DNA of 64,000 nucleotides from Photobacterium angustum (GTDB taxonomy: Bacteria; Pseudomonadota; Gammaproteobacteria; Enterobacterales; Vibrionaceae), in contig NZ_PYOM01000012.1 of the NCBI RefSeq assembly GCF_003026365.1, positions 1 to 64,000 of the forward strand. Reading direction: 5' to 3'. Position numbers and translations under genes: made by a program. Below the pieces are notes generated by a model. The model had not been told where the DNA came from and did no database searches. It saw only the letters and a list, made by a program, of their open reading frames with translations. Below are positions 1 to 7,792 of this stretch, piece by piece (position 1 is the stretch's first letter; each line of letters begins with the position of its first letter).

Positions 1-255
1 GTTCTATCTTTAGGGCAAAAAACTAAATGTCAGTAAAAATTCCTTATCTTATTTAATTATAAAGTGTTCTGGCATTATTTTTTGAATAGAATAAAACTTG
101 AATCGTTATTCACTATTACTGTATTAAGTTTTCATCGAAAACAGATAGAACCCATGTTTCGTAATGTGGATATGTTAAATATTCGGTAAGATGTAAGAGA
201 TAGGCTTACTTCGATTATTCCGAATTTGTATTGTGTTATTTATGATTAAGATTAG
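1..255. other. AT-rich leader without a gene
   Basis: No convincing reading frame lies before the GntR gene. The stretch is AT-rich and probably carries the promoter of that gene. I see no hairpin or RNA gene. Confidence 0.4.
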
Positions 256-948
256 ATGGTTGGTATGACTAAAGATAATTTTGCAACCATAAGCGATAGA
301 GTAATGTGCCAGATTAGGCATGATATCTTATGTGGTGAGTTTGAAGCTGGCCAGAAGCTGATACTCAGTGAATTAAAAGAGCGCTATCAAGTTGGCGGTA
401 CTCCTTTAAGAGAGGCAATGGTGCAATTATCTTGGCAGAAATATGTCAAGATGGAGCCTCAGAAAGGCTTTTGGGTTGCCGATGTTTCACTCGATGAATT
501 ACGTGGAATTTTAAAGGCACGTTTAGCTTTAGGCCATGTTGCGTTAAAAGATGCCATTAAAAAGGGGGATGAAGCATGGGAATTACAGGTTTTAACGGCC
601 TTTCACAAGCTTAATCGGTTAGATCCTGAATCAGCATTGTTTGATTATGACGAATGGGAACTGCGCCATAAAGAGTTTCATTTATCGCTTGTTGCGTGTG
701 AAGGCTCTGAGTTTATACTTGATATGATCTCAAATGTTTATGATCAGCAAGAACGTTATCGACATTTCTTATTGAACGCGAATCTATCACCTGAGAAGCA
801 ATATCATGACAATGGTGAGCATGAAGCGCTGATGAAAGCGGTATTATCGCGTAATGTTGAACTCTCTTGTCAGTTATTAAAAGAGCATGGTGAGCGTTTG
901 TACCAGATTCTTGAAAAAGCACCTTCGCTGAAAGCGTTACTTAACTAA
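256..948 (+). CDS. GntR-family transcriptional regulator, FCD-type
   Basis: DNA-binding repressor or activator of the FadR/CsiR branch of GntR. The N-terminal winged helix (about residues 13-80) holds the family motif GGTPLREAMVQL. The rest is an all-helical FCD ligand-binding domain, about residues 85-220, with acidic and histidine residues (DEWELRHKEFH, then HDNGEHEAL) in the places where FCD proteins bind metal and carboxylic acids. The 230-residue length is normal. The start is uncertain: an ATG at 265 is also possible and neither has a strong ribosome site. The next gene, an aminotransferase on the same strand, is 158 bases downstream across a stretch full of palindromes, so amino-acid or keto-acid control is plausible but inferred. 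Confidence 0.85.
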   Translation: MVGMTKDNFATISDRVMCQIRHDILCGEFEAGQKLILSELKERYQVGGTPLREAMVQLSWQKYVKMEPQKGFWVADVSLDELRGILKARLALGHVALKDAIKKGDEAWELQVLTAFHKLNRLDPESALFDYDEWELRHKEFHLSLVACEGSEFILDMISNVYDQQERYRHFLLNANLSPEKQYHDNGEHEALMKAVLSRNVELSCQLLKEHGERLYQILEKAPSLKALLN

Positions 949-1018
949 CCAAATGTTAAAGTCATTTGGTGCTCGAGCACGATAATTGATTAAGTTATGA
1001 TACTTAACTTAATCAATT
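948..1018. promoter_or_regulatory. Three consecutive palindromes between GntR gene and aminotransferase
   Basis: ACCAAATG (948-955) pairs with CATTTGGT (963-970). A 12-base perfect palindrome GTGCTCGAGCAC spans 969-980. AATTGATTAAGTTA (984-997) pairs perfectly with 1005-1018. None is followed by a proper T run on the plus strand, so operators or an attenuating structure before the aminotransferase are as likely as a terminator. Confidence 0.45.
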
Positions 1019-1106
1019 AATTAGTGTTTGATTTCATTTTTTCTAATGACGTTAATTAAATGAAGTGATAACTTAATTTCATTGTTATATAAATGGAATT
1101 AATTTG

Positions 1107-2288
1107 ATGTTTAAATCGCTCTCTCCAGTCCAATTAGATCCTATTCTTTCCTTATCGATTGCATATCGAGAAGATCCGCGTGACAACAAAATAGATTTAG
1201 GTGTTGGTGTTTACCGCAATAGCCTTGGTGAAACACCGATCATGCAAGCTGTTCAGCTTGCTGAGAAACGTTTAATTAAAACACAAACAACAAAATCATA
1301 TGTGGCTTTAGCGGGTAGTGAAGTATTCAATCAGTCGATGATGGATCTTTTACTTTCAGGCACATCTGCACATTCTCGTGCTTCAGCAGTCCAAACACCA
1401 GGGGCGAGCGGCGCGTTACGTATGCTCGCTGATCTTATTAATGTTGCGCAACCTGACACCACTGTTTGGTTAACTAATCCGAGTTATGTAAACCATAAAC
1501 CAGTGATGGAAGCAGCAGGTTTAAAGGTTAAGTATTACCCATATTTTGACCCTGAAACTAAGCAAGTAAATAGTGAGGCAATGCTCAACGAACTTGCTAA
1601 AGCAGGCCCTAAAGATGTTGTGTTATTACATGGTTGTTGCCATAACCCAACAGGTGCTGATATTACATTTGCTGATTGGCAAGCGATTACGGCATTAGCA
1701 AACAAAAATGGTTTTATGCCGTTTGTCGATATGGCATATCTTGGTTTTGGTGATGGCTTAGAACAAGATGGCGCTGGGCTTAAGTATATGGCTGACAACA
1801 CAGAAGAGATGGTTGTTGCGACTTCGTGTTCGAAGAACTTTGGTTTGTACCGTGAACGAACGGGTGCTGCGATTATTATTAGTAATAGTCAACAAGAAGC
1901 ACAAAAAGCAAAAGGACGTATTCTTACTTTAGCGCGTTCAAGTTATACCATGCCACCAGATCATGGCGCGGCATTAGTTGCTGATATTTTAAATGATCAG
2001 AAACTGACAAATATCTGGAAAGATGAATTAGATGCCATGCATAGCCGTATATTGACGTTACGCCAAGGGCTAACACAAGCTATACGTCAACGTGGTAGTG
2101 AGCAGTTTGATTTTATTGAGCAGCATAAAGGTATGTTCTCTGTAACAGGCTTAACGCCTGAGCAAATTTTAACGCTACGTGAACAATATGGTATTTATGC
2201 AGTAGGAGATGGACGAATTAATATTGCCGGCTTACAAGAGAAGCATATCGACCACTTGGCAGAAGCTTTAGTTAGCGTGTCACGATAA
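1107..2288 (+). CDS. Aspartate/aromatic amino acid aminotransferase (class I)
   Basis: PLP-dependent aminotransferase of the AspC/TyrB family, which exchanges amino groups between aspartate or aromatic amino acids and 2-oxoglutarate in the cytoplasm. Visible hallmarks are NPTG (residues 180-183), the D208/Y211 cofactor contacts, the Schiff-base lysine K243 in SCSKNFGLYRERTG, and a C-terminal GRINIAG segment carrying the substrate-carboxylate arginine. Length 393 fits the family. I use ATG 1107 because GGAA lies 8 bases before it; an in-frame TTG sits immediately upstream. Sequence alone does not separate AspC from TyrB. It may be controlled by the preceding GntR regulator. Confidence 0.9.
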   Translation: MFKSLSPVQLDPILSLSIAYREDPRDNKIDLGVGVYRNSLGETPIMQAVQLAEKRLIKTQTTKSYVALAGSEVFNQSMMDLLLSGTSAHSRASAVQTPGASGALRMLADLINVAQPDTTVWLTNPSYVNHKPVMEAAGLKVKYYPYFDPETKQVNSEAMLNELAKAGPKDVVLLHGCCHNPTGADITFADWQAITALANKNGFMPFVDMAYLGFGDGLEQDGAGLKYMADNTEEMVVATSCSKNFGLYRERTGAAIIISNSQQEAQKAKGRILTLARSSYTMPPDHGAALVADILNDQKLTNIWKDELDAMHSRILTLRQGLTQAIRQRGSEQFDFIEQHKGMFSVTGLTPEQILTLREQYGIYAVGDGRINIAGLQEKHIDHLAEALVSVSR

Positions 2289-2303
2289 TCAATTGATTAA
2301 TAA

Positions 2304-2338
2304 TAAAGCCTGCATCTTTTATTAGTGCAGGCTTTTTT
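2304..2338 (+). terminator. Rho-independent terminator of the aminotransferase
   Basis: AAAGCCTGCA pairs with TGCAGGCTTT around an 11-base loop and is followed by a T run. It lies 16 bases after the aminotransferase stop, between convergent genes. Confidence 0.85.
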
Positions 2339-2350
2339 ATTTATATTCTG

Positions 2351-2731
2351 TTATTTACCTGCAACTTTTGCCGCGAGTAAACCTTGCATTGCGTAGACGT
2401 TGGTTTTGCCATTGAACTCAAGAGTCGTTGGTTCATGTTGACCAGAAATCCATAATTTTAATTCTGCATCTAAATCGAAGTGACCTTTTGTTTCTACGGC
2501 ATACATGGTGATCGATTTGTAAGCGATAGAGCGGTACTCTACTTTTTTACCCGTTATACCTTGCTTATCAATAAGGATCAGGCGGTAGTCCGTTAAAATG
2601 ATCATATCGCGAACAAGTTTATATGCGAGTTCAATATTTTCGTTTGGACCAAGGATGGTTGACAGCTCCTCAGTCGCGTCAGCGATACTCATTTCACCAG
2701 CGTTGCCTAACAGTGCATTAAAAAGACCCAT
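2351..2731 (-). CDS. Bacterial PH-domain protein
   Basis: 126-residue cytoplasmic protein that resembles the bacterial pleckstrin-homology family (bPH_1, YvbH-like). A short N-terminal helix is followed by alternating strands, including the segment MIILTDYRLILIDKQG and the family-like pattern VEYRSIAYKSI. No signal peptide or membrane helix is visible. Such proteins are widespread single-domain proteins with no settled biochemical role, possibly in stress or envelope response. It is transcribed alone, convergent to the aminotransferase, with an AAGGAAG ribosome site before the ATG. Confidence 0.8.
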   Translation of the reverse strand: MGLFNALLGNAGEMSIADATEELSTILGPNENIELAYKLVRDMIILTDYRLILIDKQGITGKKVEYRSIAYKSITMYAVETKGHFDLDAELKLWISGQHEPTTLEFNGKTNVYAMQGLLAAKVAGK

Positions 2732-3119
2732 GTGTTCTTCCTTTTATCCTTGATAACTAAATCATTAATTTATCGATATACTGTTTTCGATTTTAATCGA
2801 ATTGTGTTTTTTACACTAGCAGAAAGATGGCAAGGTTTGGGTAAGCTTTTCGTTAAATGTCTGGAAAAGTACTGGATATAAAGGAAACCCTAATGGATTT
2901 GCAAATGTTCCCTTTAAACATTTGTGGAGCTGTGAGTATCCTATTTCAATTGGTAACTTCGATACTGACTTCATAGATAGAGGGAGAGCGTAAATTCGTT
3001 TTCAGATAAGTAAAGGTACAGTAAAAGACATTTACGTTAATAGTATATTTTAGCGCTATCTTTCTGCTCACAACGCAGCGTTATTGAAACGCTGCGTTCT
3101 ATGATATTTAAATAGAGGT
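2732..3119. other. Intergenic stretch, with a hairpin near its left-gene-free end
   Basis: 388 bases without a gene. The only clear structure is the GC-rich hairpin at 3072-3098. The part next to 2731 should hold the promoter of the PH-domain gene. Confidence 0.4.
3072..3098 (-). terminator. GC-rich hairpin after the D-threonine aldolase-like gene
   Basis: AACGCAGCGTT pairs perfectly with AACGCTGCGTT around a 5-base loop, 22 bases beyond the stop of the minus-strand gene. There is no good T run, so termination is likely but not certain. Confidence 0.55.
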
Positions 3120-4226
3120 TTAATCAGAACGACCACGGCCAATAATTGGGAATTGATCTATGACTTCACTTCCTCTTACGGCATACAAGGTGTTGAAATT
3201 GTTCAGCGTTGTATCGCAATGGCTTGGAAGCAATATGAGTTGTTGGCCTATTTGTAGTGGTTCATGGTTATCAATGAGGTGAATAATACCATGTTCATCT
3301 CCTCCCGTTTTGTAACTAAGCATGTCGTCACTTTCTACTTTAGGCATGCCAAGATCAATAGAAAGACATTTCATACCTGCATCAATGATCGCTCGCTGTG
3401 GGGTAGGGTGGCTAATAACAGTACTTAATACTTTTAAAGTGACATCAAATTGGTTATTTTGATACTGATTATTTTCATCACCAATATCTTGATAAGTAGT
3501 ATCCATAAACAAATAAGAGCCTGCTTGAATTTCACTAAACCCTAGCCCTTGATAGGCTTCATATGTGCCTGTTCCACCACCACTCACAATCTCCGGTGCC
3601 AATCCTTTAGGTGTTAATACGTTATTAATGTAATTAAAGAGATCTTCAACGACTGTTCTTGCTTGAGTATTTCGCTCTTGATAACCTTTTATATGCTGCA
3701 AGTGACCACTGTATGCCTGCAATCCAACATAACTTACACCATCAGAACAATTAATTGTTTCTATTAATGAAATTAAGTCATCACCGATCTCCACACCACA
3801 ACGTTGTTGACCACTTTCTACTTCAATCATTAATTCAATACAAATTCCCGCATCTGTTGCTGCTTCTGAGATATCGATGATGTGCTGCTTATGATCAATT
3901 ACCTGAATAAAGCGATAGTCGGGGTATTGCTGATAAAGTTTGACTAAACGTTGAATCTTATTTTTTCCTGCTATGGGGGTTGTTATTAGAATATCGTTAA
4001 TCCCCCCGGCAGCCATAACTTCGGCTTCGCCAAGTTTCGCAGTACATATTCCTTGTGCTCCTGCATCAATCTGCATTTTCGCTATAGTGGGGCTTTTATG
4101 TGCTTTAGTGTGCGGTCTGAGATTTAACTGTAGAGCATCAATACGTTGTTGCATCTCGTGTATATTGTTTTTCATTTTATCGAAGTCAACGATCAAAGCT
4201 GGTGTGGGGAGTTGAGCGATATTCAT
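3120..4226 (-). CDS. D-threonine aldolase / D-serine dehydratase-like PLP enzyme
   Basis: Fold-type III PLP enzyme with an alanine-racemase-like barrel, of the D-threonine aldolase / DSD1 family. These enzymes cleave D-3-hydroxy-amino acids (D-threonine to glycine and acetaldehyde) or dehydrate D-serine, usually with a divalent metal. The PLP lysine is K41 in RPHTKAHK, the GGGTGTYE loop fits phosphate binding, and the metal pair is probably H336 and D338 in LPSHCDTT. Length 368 matches the family. Standalone gene; the exact substrate (D-threonine, D-serine or 3-hydroxyaspartate) cannot be decided from sequence. Confidence 0.85.
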   Translation of the reverse strand: MNIAQLPTPALIVDFDKMKNNIHEMQQRIDALQLNLRPHTKAHKSPTIAKMQIDAGAQGICTAKLGEAEVMAAGGINDILITTPIAGKNKIQRLVKLYQQYPDYRFIQVIDHKQHIIDISEAATDAGICIELMIEVESGQQRCGVEIGDDLISLIETINCSDGVSYVGLQAYSGHLQHIKGYQERNTQARTVVEDLFNYINNVLTPKGLAPEIVSGGGTGTYEAYQGLGFSEIQAGSYLFMDTTYQDIGDENNQYQNNQFDVTLKVLSTVISHPTPQRAIIDAGMKCLSIDLGMPKVESDDMLSYKTGGDEHGIIHLIDNHEPLQIGQQLILLPSHCDTTLNNFNTLYAVRGSEVIDQFPIIGRGRSD

Positions 4227-4577
4227 TGTTAACTTTTCTCTCTTTTTATTTTTAAGGGAAGCTGTCTTATTTTCGCCCTATCTGGCTAGAATTGAATTTT
4301 GTGTAGTATTCAATCAACTTGGTCTTTTGAGCGTATTGAAAATAATACGGCGCAGAGCTAGATACTTGGTGGAAAGCACCACCAACGATACCAATATGTG
4401 ACATTACTATATTGATAAAAAGTGAAATTACTATATTGGGTTTACACAAAGGTGTACGTAAAAATAACTTTTTCCTTAAATGAACGTCTTTTTTGGTTAA
4501 CACCTATTAGTTAAAAATTGATAAGTGTTAACCTAAATAGCAGTCTTTTAAAAGTAAACGAATTAATTGATCTTGTC
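4227..4577. other. Intergenic stretch with a direct repeat
   Basis: 351 bases. It contains the 12-base direct repeat ATTACTATATTG at 4403-4414 and 4427-4438. A 78-codon minus-strand frame (4267-4503) has no recognisable domain and atypical composition, and I do not call it a gene. Confidence 0.4.
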
Positions 4578-4952
4578 TTAATTAGCAGGTTTGTTTATAT
4601 ATTTCACAGTAAGATTATCTGCCTTTAGTTTTATACTATGATCATGTTCTTGTATTACCGTTAGCTTGTCTGTGCTCACTAGAACTGTTTGTTTACTCAT
4701 GTTTGATACAGGAAAGCTTGCTTCAACATTCCCTTTATAAACCATTCCATTCGGTTCGTCATGCTCTGAGTCACCGACAAAGTTAATTACTGTACCGCTA
4801 TTAACTTGCATTACGACATCACCGCTATAACTTTGGTAATCTTTATGCTGTTGTTCATGTTGGGACGTTATAGTGAATGGATTGATTGTTCCTGCAAAAG
4901 CTATCACGCTTGCAAAAAATAAAGAGCAAATTAATACTATTTTGGTTTTCAT
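4578..4952 (-). CDS. Small exported protein, OstA/LptA-like
   Basis: 124 residues with a clear signal peptide (MKTKIVLICSLFFASVIAFA, cleavage probably after A20). The mature part is a run of short beta strands (DVVMQVNSGTVINF, MVYKGNVEASFP, VLVSTDKLTVIQEHD) whose spacing and GxVxA/xxDxLxV pattern resemble the beta-jellyroll OstA domain of LptA, which carries lipopolysaccharide across the periplasm. It is shorter than LptA and there are no lpt genes nearby, so this is a fold-level inference only. A large inverted repeat lies 40 bases upstream of the start. Confidence 0.55.
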   Translation of the reverse strand: MKTKIVLICSLFFASVIAFAGTINPFTITSQHEQQHKDYQSYSGDVVMQVNSGTVINFVGDSEHDEPNGMVYKGNVEASFPVSNMSKQTVLVSTDKLTVIQEHDHSIKLKADNLTVKYINKPAN

Positions 4953-4992
4953 TTTCTATCCTTATTGTTATTTATTTAAAAAATAAAACATT

Positions 4993-5047
4993 CGTATATT
5001 TGGTTCTGTCACAAAGATAATTAAAGGTGTGACAGACCTAATATACG
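4993..5047. repeat. Long near-perfect inverted repeat upstream of the OstA-like gene
   Basis: The left arm 4993-5013 and right arm 5028-5047 match over about 20 bases with a 14-base loop; the inner part is CTGTCACA/TGTGACAG. There is no T run on either side, so an operator or a structured 5' leader of the minus-strand gene is more likely than a terminator. Confidence 0.6.
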
Positions 5048-5295
5048 GACACTTTTGGACTGCGAGTGCATTGAATAGTTCAAAGGCCATCTATATTTAA
5101 ATACTTATCTGCTCTTGATAGCGATAATGAATTTATGAGTATATTTTTATAGAAGTAAGAATCCTTATGAATATAGCTACCAAAACTTGTGTTCACTGGT
5201 TTCGCAAACTTTTTAAGGAACTGTTGGGTGTCTGGGGATAAGGATAATAATACGAGAAAATGGGAAAGGAAATACAGCAGGAGAGGACATTTCAA

Positions 5296-5319
5296 CCCAG
5301 AGTACTGATGTACTCTGGG
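5296..5319 (-). terminator. Perfect 10-base-pair hairpin downstream of pstS
   Basis: CCCAGAGTAC, loop TGAT, GTACTCTGGG. It lies about 50 bases beyond the pstS stop on the minus strand. The stem is strong, but no uninterrupted T run follows. Confidence 0.5.
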
Positions 5320-5367
5320 AGGAAAGTTCATTCATTACCACAGAAGGAGTGTGGATTTTTTGATATA

Positions 5368-6192
5368 TTAAGACATTGCGATATAGCCTTTATCTTTAAT
5401 TATTTTTTGCCCTTCTGGCGACATGATCCAAGCTAGGAACTCTTTAGCCGCAGGTTTCAGTTTACCCGGTTGGTTTAGTACCAAGAAAGGACGTGAAAGT
5501 GGGTATGTTTTGTTCAGTACATCTGCAACAGAGGCTTTGTGACCGTCTACCTCAACTGCTTTTAACGAGTTATCAATAGAACCTAATGATACAAAGCCTA
5601 TTGCATCTTTGTTATTAGCAACGACTGTTTTTTCAATACCATTACCACTCGCAACTTGTGCGCGTTGGCTGATAGTTGACACTTTTACACCGTTAATTTT
5701 AGTGGTCAGTTCCATTAACTCTTCAAATGCGCCTCGAGTACCAGAGCCATTTTCACGTGTGGTTACAACTACAGGATCACTGTTACCACCGACTTGAGAC
5801 CATTGTGTAATATCACCTTTAAATAATTGCTCGATTTGCGATTTTGTTAAGCTGTTAACTGGGTTTTTTGGGTTAACAACAACAGCAATACCGTCACGAG
5901 CAATTTCAGTTTCAACCAATCCGGCTTTTTTCTCTTCTGCTGATAGGTTACGTGAAGCCATACCTAGATCATTTACACCTTCGATTGAAGATTTAATGCC
6001 TGCAGTTGAACCAGTACCGTTGATGTCGATAAATACGTCAGGGTGGCTCTTATGGTAGGTTTCACCTAGAACTTCCATTACTTCTGTAACAGAAGTTGAA
6101 CCTGATACGGCGATGTGTTCTGCAGCCATAGCCGATGTAGATACTGCCGCAGAACTTAAAATTAATGAAAGTGCAAGAAGTGACTTAGTCAT
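5368..6192 (-). CDS. pstS: Phosphate ABC transporter substrate-binding protein PstS
   Basis: Periplasmic phosphate-binding protein of the high-affinity Pst uptake system. It has a signal peptide ending near A23 (STSAMA) and the phosphate-contact segments SGSTSVTEV, DLGMASRNLS and GSGTRGAFEEL. The 274-residue length is typical of the short PstS family found in Vibrio. The pstC, pstA, pstB and phoU genes are not beside it: it is flanked by a 415-base gap and a DUF3859 gene, so it must work with a permease encoded elsewhere or as a sensor or scavenging protein. I cannot identify a Pho box with confidence. Confidence 0.9.
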   Translation of the reverse strand: MTKSLLALSLILSSAAVSTSAMAAEHIAVSGSTSVTEVMEVLGETYHKSHPDVFIDINGTGSTAGIKSSIEGVNDLGMASRNLSAEEKKAGLVETEIARDGIAVVVNPKNPVNSLTKSQIEQLFKGDITQWSQVGGNSDPVVVTTRENGSGTRGAFEELMELTTKINGVKVSTISQRAQVASGNGIEKTVVANNKDAIGFVSLGSIDNSLKAVEVDGHKASVADVLNKTYPLSRPFLVLNQPGKLKPAAKEFLAWIMSPEGQKIIKDKGYIAMS

Positions 6193-6321
6193 GTGTATCC
6201 TTTAAGGGCTTAGTTATTTGCTGACTAAGTTAAAGTGACTATGTGACAAGTTTGTTTCAAAAAAGATTATTAGGAAGTAAGTTTAGATTCCAATAATGAA
6301 ACGATAGCATTTCAAAAATGA

Positions 6322-6744
6322 TTAACAGCCGCGACGTTTCCAGAATTGTCCTTCATCATGATTGAAAACATTGAAGGTTTTATCCGCAATTATGCTGTTA
6401 TTCATTTCTAATGTCATACGCCATGGGCCAACTTTATTACTGATGGGAGCCCAAATCGTATCGCCAAGGTAAAAATCCCAATCATTATTACGAACATAAA
6501 CATAACCATCGAATGGTTCTAAGACTTCACCGTCGTCATCAGTGATATTAGGGTGGTAAATGCAGTAACGAACCTTTTCACCTTTGGCTTTCTTAATATT
6601 AACGGTAAAACCAAATTCAATATCAATTTCAGCAGGAATGTCTAAGGTAAACTCTTTGATTTTAGGAAGCTTTTTCGATTCTGCATCCCAAGTGGTGAAA
6701 ATGCCGTATGAGTGAAGGTGTACAACAGGTTTACTTTTTGCCAT
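6322..6744 (-). CDS. DUF3859-family protein
   Basis: 140-residue protein without signal peptide that resembles the conserved domain DUF3859: HSYGIFTTWDAESKKLPKI near the N-terminus, VRYCIYHPNITD in the middle, and DWDFYLGDTIWAPI plus VGPWRMTLEM near the end. It looks like an all-beta protein of unknown function. I take ATG 6744 (MAKSKPVV) as the start; the frame stays open for 19 codons upstream, but those residues do not look like the family. It is transcribed towards pstS, 129 bases away. Confidence 0.8.
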   Translation of the reverse strand: MAKSKPVVHLHSYGIFTTWDAESKKLPKIKEFTLDIPAEIDIEFGFTVNIKKAKGEKVRYCIYHPNITDDDGEVLEPFDGYVYVRNNDWDFYLGDTIWAPISNKVGPWRMTLEMNNSIIADKTFNVFNHDEGQFWKRRGC

Positions 6745-6913
6745 TGATTGTGAATCTCGATTGGTGAACGGAACAGAGGCTATAACCGAATAATAAATCA
6801 AAAAACATTAATTTTCTTTTCAAATTATGATGTTAGCAAATATTTCTTCAGGGTATGATATGTTTTCTGGTAATTTAGATGTTACTAACTCTTATTAGGA
6901 ATGGAAATAGTAA

Positions 6914-7738
6914 ATGGAACCAACAGTTTGGATATGGGGTTTACTAGCTTGTGCTGTCATTAGTGGATTTTATCGTAAAACATTATTGACTGCCGTATTA
7001 GTTACTTTAGGTTTGCTCGCTGCTGTATTTCAAGAGCGATTATCAATCATTGCTATCGGTGGTATTGCCATTGGCTTTTTAGTGGCGTATTTCACCGCTA
7101 AGCAAGAAGGGAAGTGGCGTTATGCTGGATTAAGCTTCATGCTGATTTGGTCTTTAGCGCTTTTTGCTCACGCGATTCCCGGTTTTGATAATCTTCAGGT
7201 ATTAGATAAGGTTTACGCAAGCCTTGATAGTACACCGTTTACTATGTATTTAAACCTTGATAAACCGTTGGTTTTCTTTGGTTTGTTACTGGCTTATCCG
7301 GCATTGTTAGGGAGTAACAAAACATGCAACGTTAAAGCACTCGCTCTAGTTGTGATGGGATGTTTGTCGTTATTACCTATTGCTGCGGGGTTAGGGGCGT
7401 TAAAGTTTTCTCTTTCGACACCACATTGGTTGTGGTTATTTGTACTAAACAACTTGTTGTTTACCTGTGTAGCAGAAGAAGCACTTTTTCGCGGTTTTAT
7501 CCAACAAGGTTTATCGAAGCGTTTCGGTTGGGTAATCGGGCTTGTTGTTGCTAGCTTACTTTTTGGATTTGCACATATTGCTGGTGGCATGTTGTTAGTT
7601 GTGTTCGCAGGTCTTGCCGGTTTATGTTACGGCTTAGCTTTTTATCTGACAGGGCGTTTATGGGTAGCTGTATTAGTACACTTTATGTTTAACTTGACGC
7701 ATTTGATTTTCTTTACTTATCCGATGTTAGCAAAATAA
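6914..7738 (+). CDS. CPBP-family intramembrane metalloprotease
   Basis: Polytopic inner-membrane protein of about eight helices belonging to the CPBP (CAAX protease/bacteriocin-processing, Abi) family. The family motifs are all present: E188-E189 and R193 in AEEALFRGF, H221 in FGFAHI, and H256/N260 in HFMFN. Bacterial members are presumed membrane proteases and a few give bacteriocin self-immunity or process peptides. No peptide or bacteriocin gene is visible beside it, so the substrate is unknown. Divergent from the DUF3859 gene, with GGAAA upstream of the ATG. Confidence 0.88.
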   Translation: MEPTVWIWGLLACAVISGFYRKTLLTAVLVTLGLLAAVFQERLSIIAIGGIAIGFLVAYFTAKQEGKWRYAGLSFMLIWSLALFAHAIPGFDNLQVLDKVYASLDSTPFTMYLNLDKPLVFFGLLLAYPALLGSNKTCNVKALALVVMGCLSLLPIAAGLGALKFSLSTPHWLWLFVLNNLLFTCVAEEALFRGFIQQGLSKRFGWVIGLVVASLLFGFAHIAGGMLLVVFAGLAGLCYGLAFYLTGRLWVAVLVHFMFNLTHLIFFTYPMLAK

Positions 7739-7742
7739 GTAA

Positions 7743-7770
7743 TAAAGCGGTCACCATGATGACCGCTTTA
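7743..7770. terminator. Bidirectional terminator
   Basis: TAAAGCGGTCA pairs perfectly with TGACCGCTTTA around a 6-base loop, between the convergent CPBP and M14 peptidase genes. Confidence 0.85.
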
Positions 7771-7792
7771 TATATTTACTAATTACGAGATA

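Larger units (their letters stand above)
4953..5367. other. Intergenic stretch with two inverted repeats
   Basis: 415 bases. It holds the inverted repeats at 4993-5047 and 5296-5319. An 83-codon minus-strand frame at 5080-5331 has no recognisable domain or ribosome site and is not called. Confidence 0.4.

Noticed and set aside
4267-4503. 78-codon minus-strand frame
   Set aside because: No recognisable domain, no ribosome site, odd amino-acid mix, and it overlaps the direct repeat; probably chance.
5080-5331. 83-codon minus-strand frame downstream of pstS
   Set aside because: No homology that I recognise, poor composition, and it contains the hairpin at 5296-5319.
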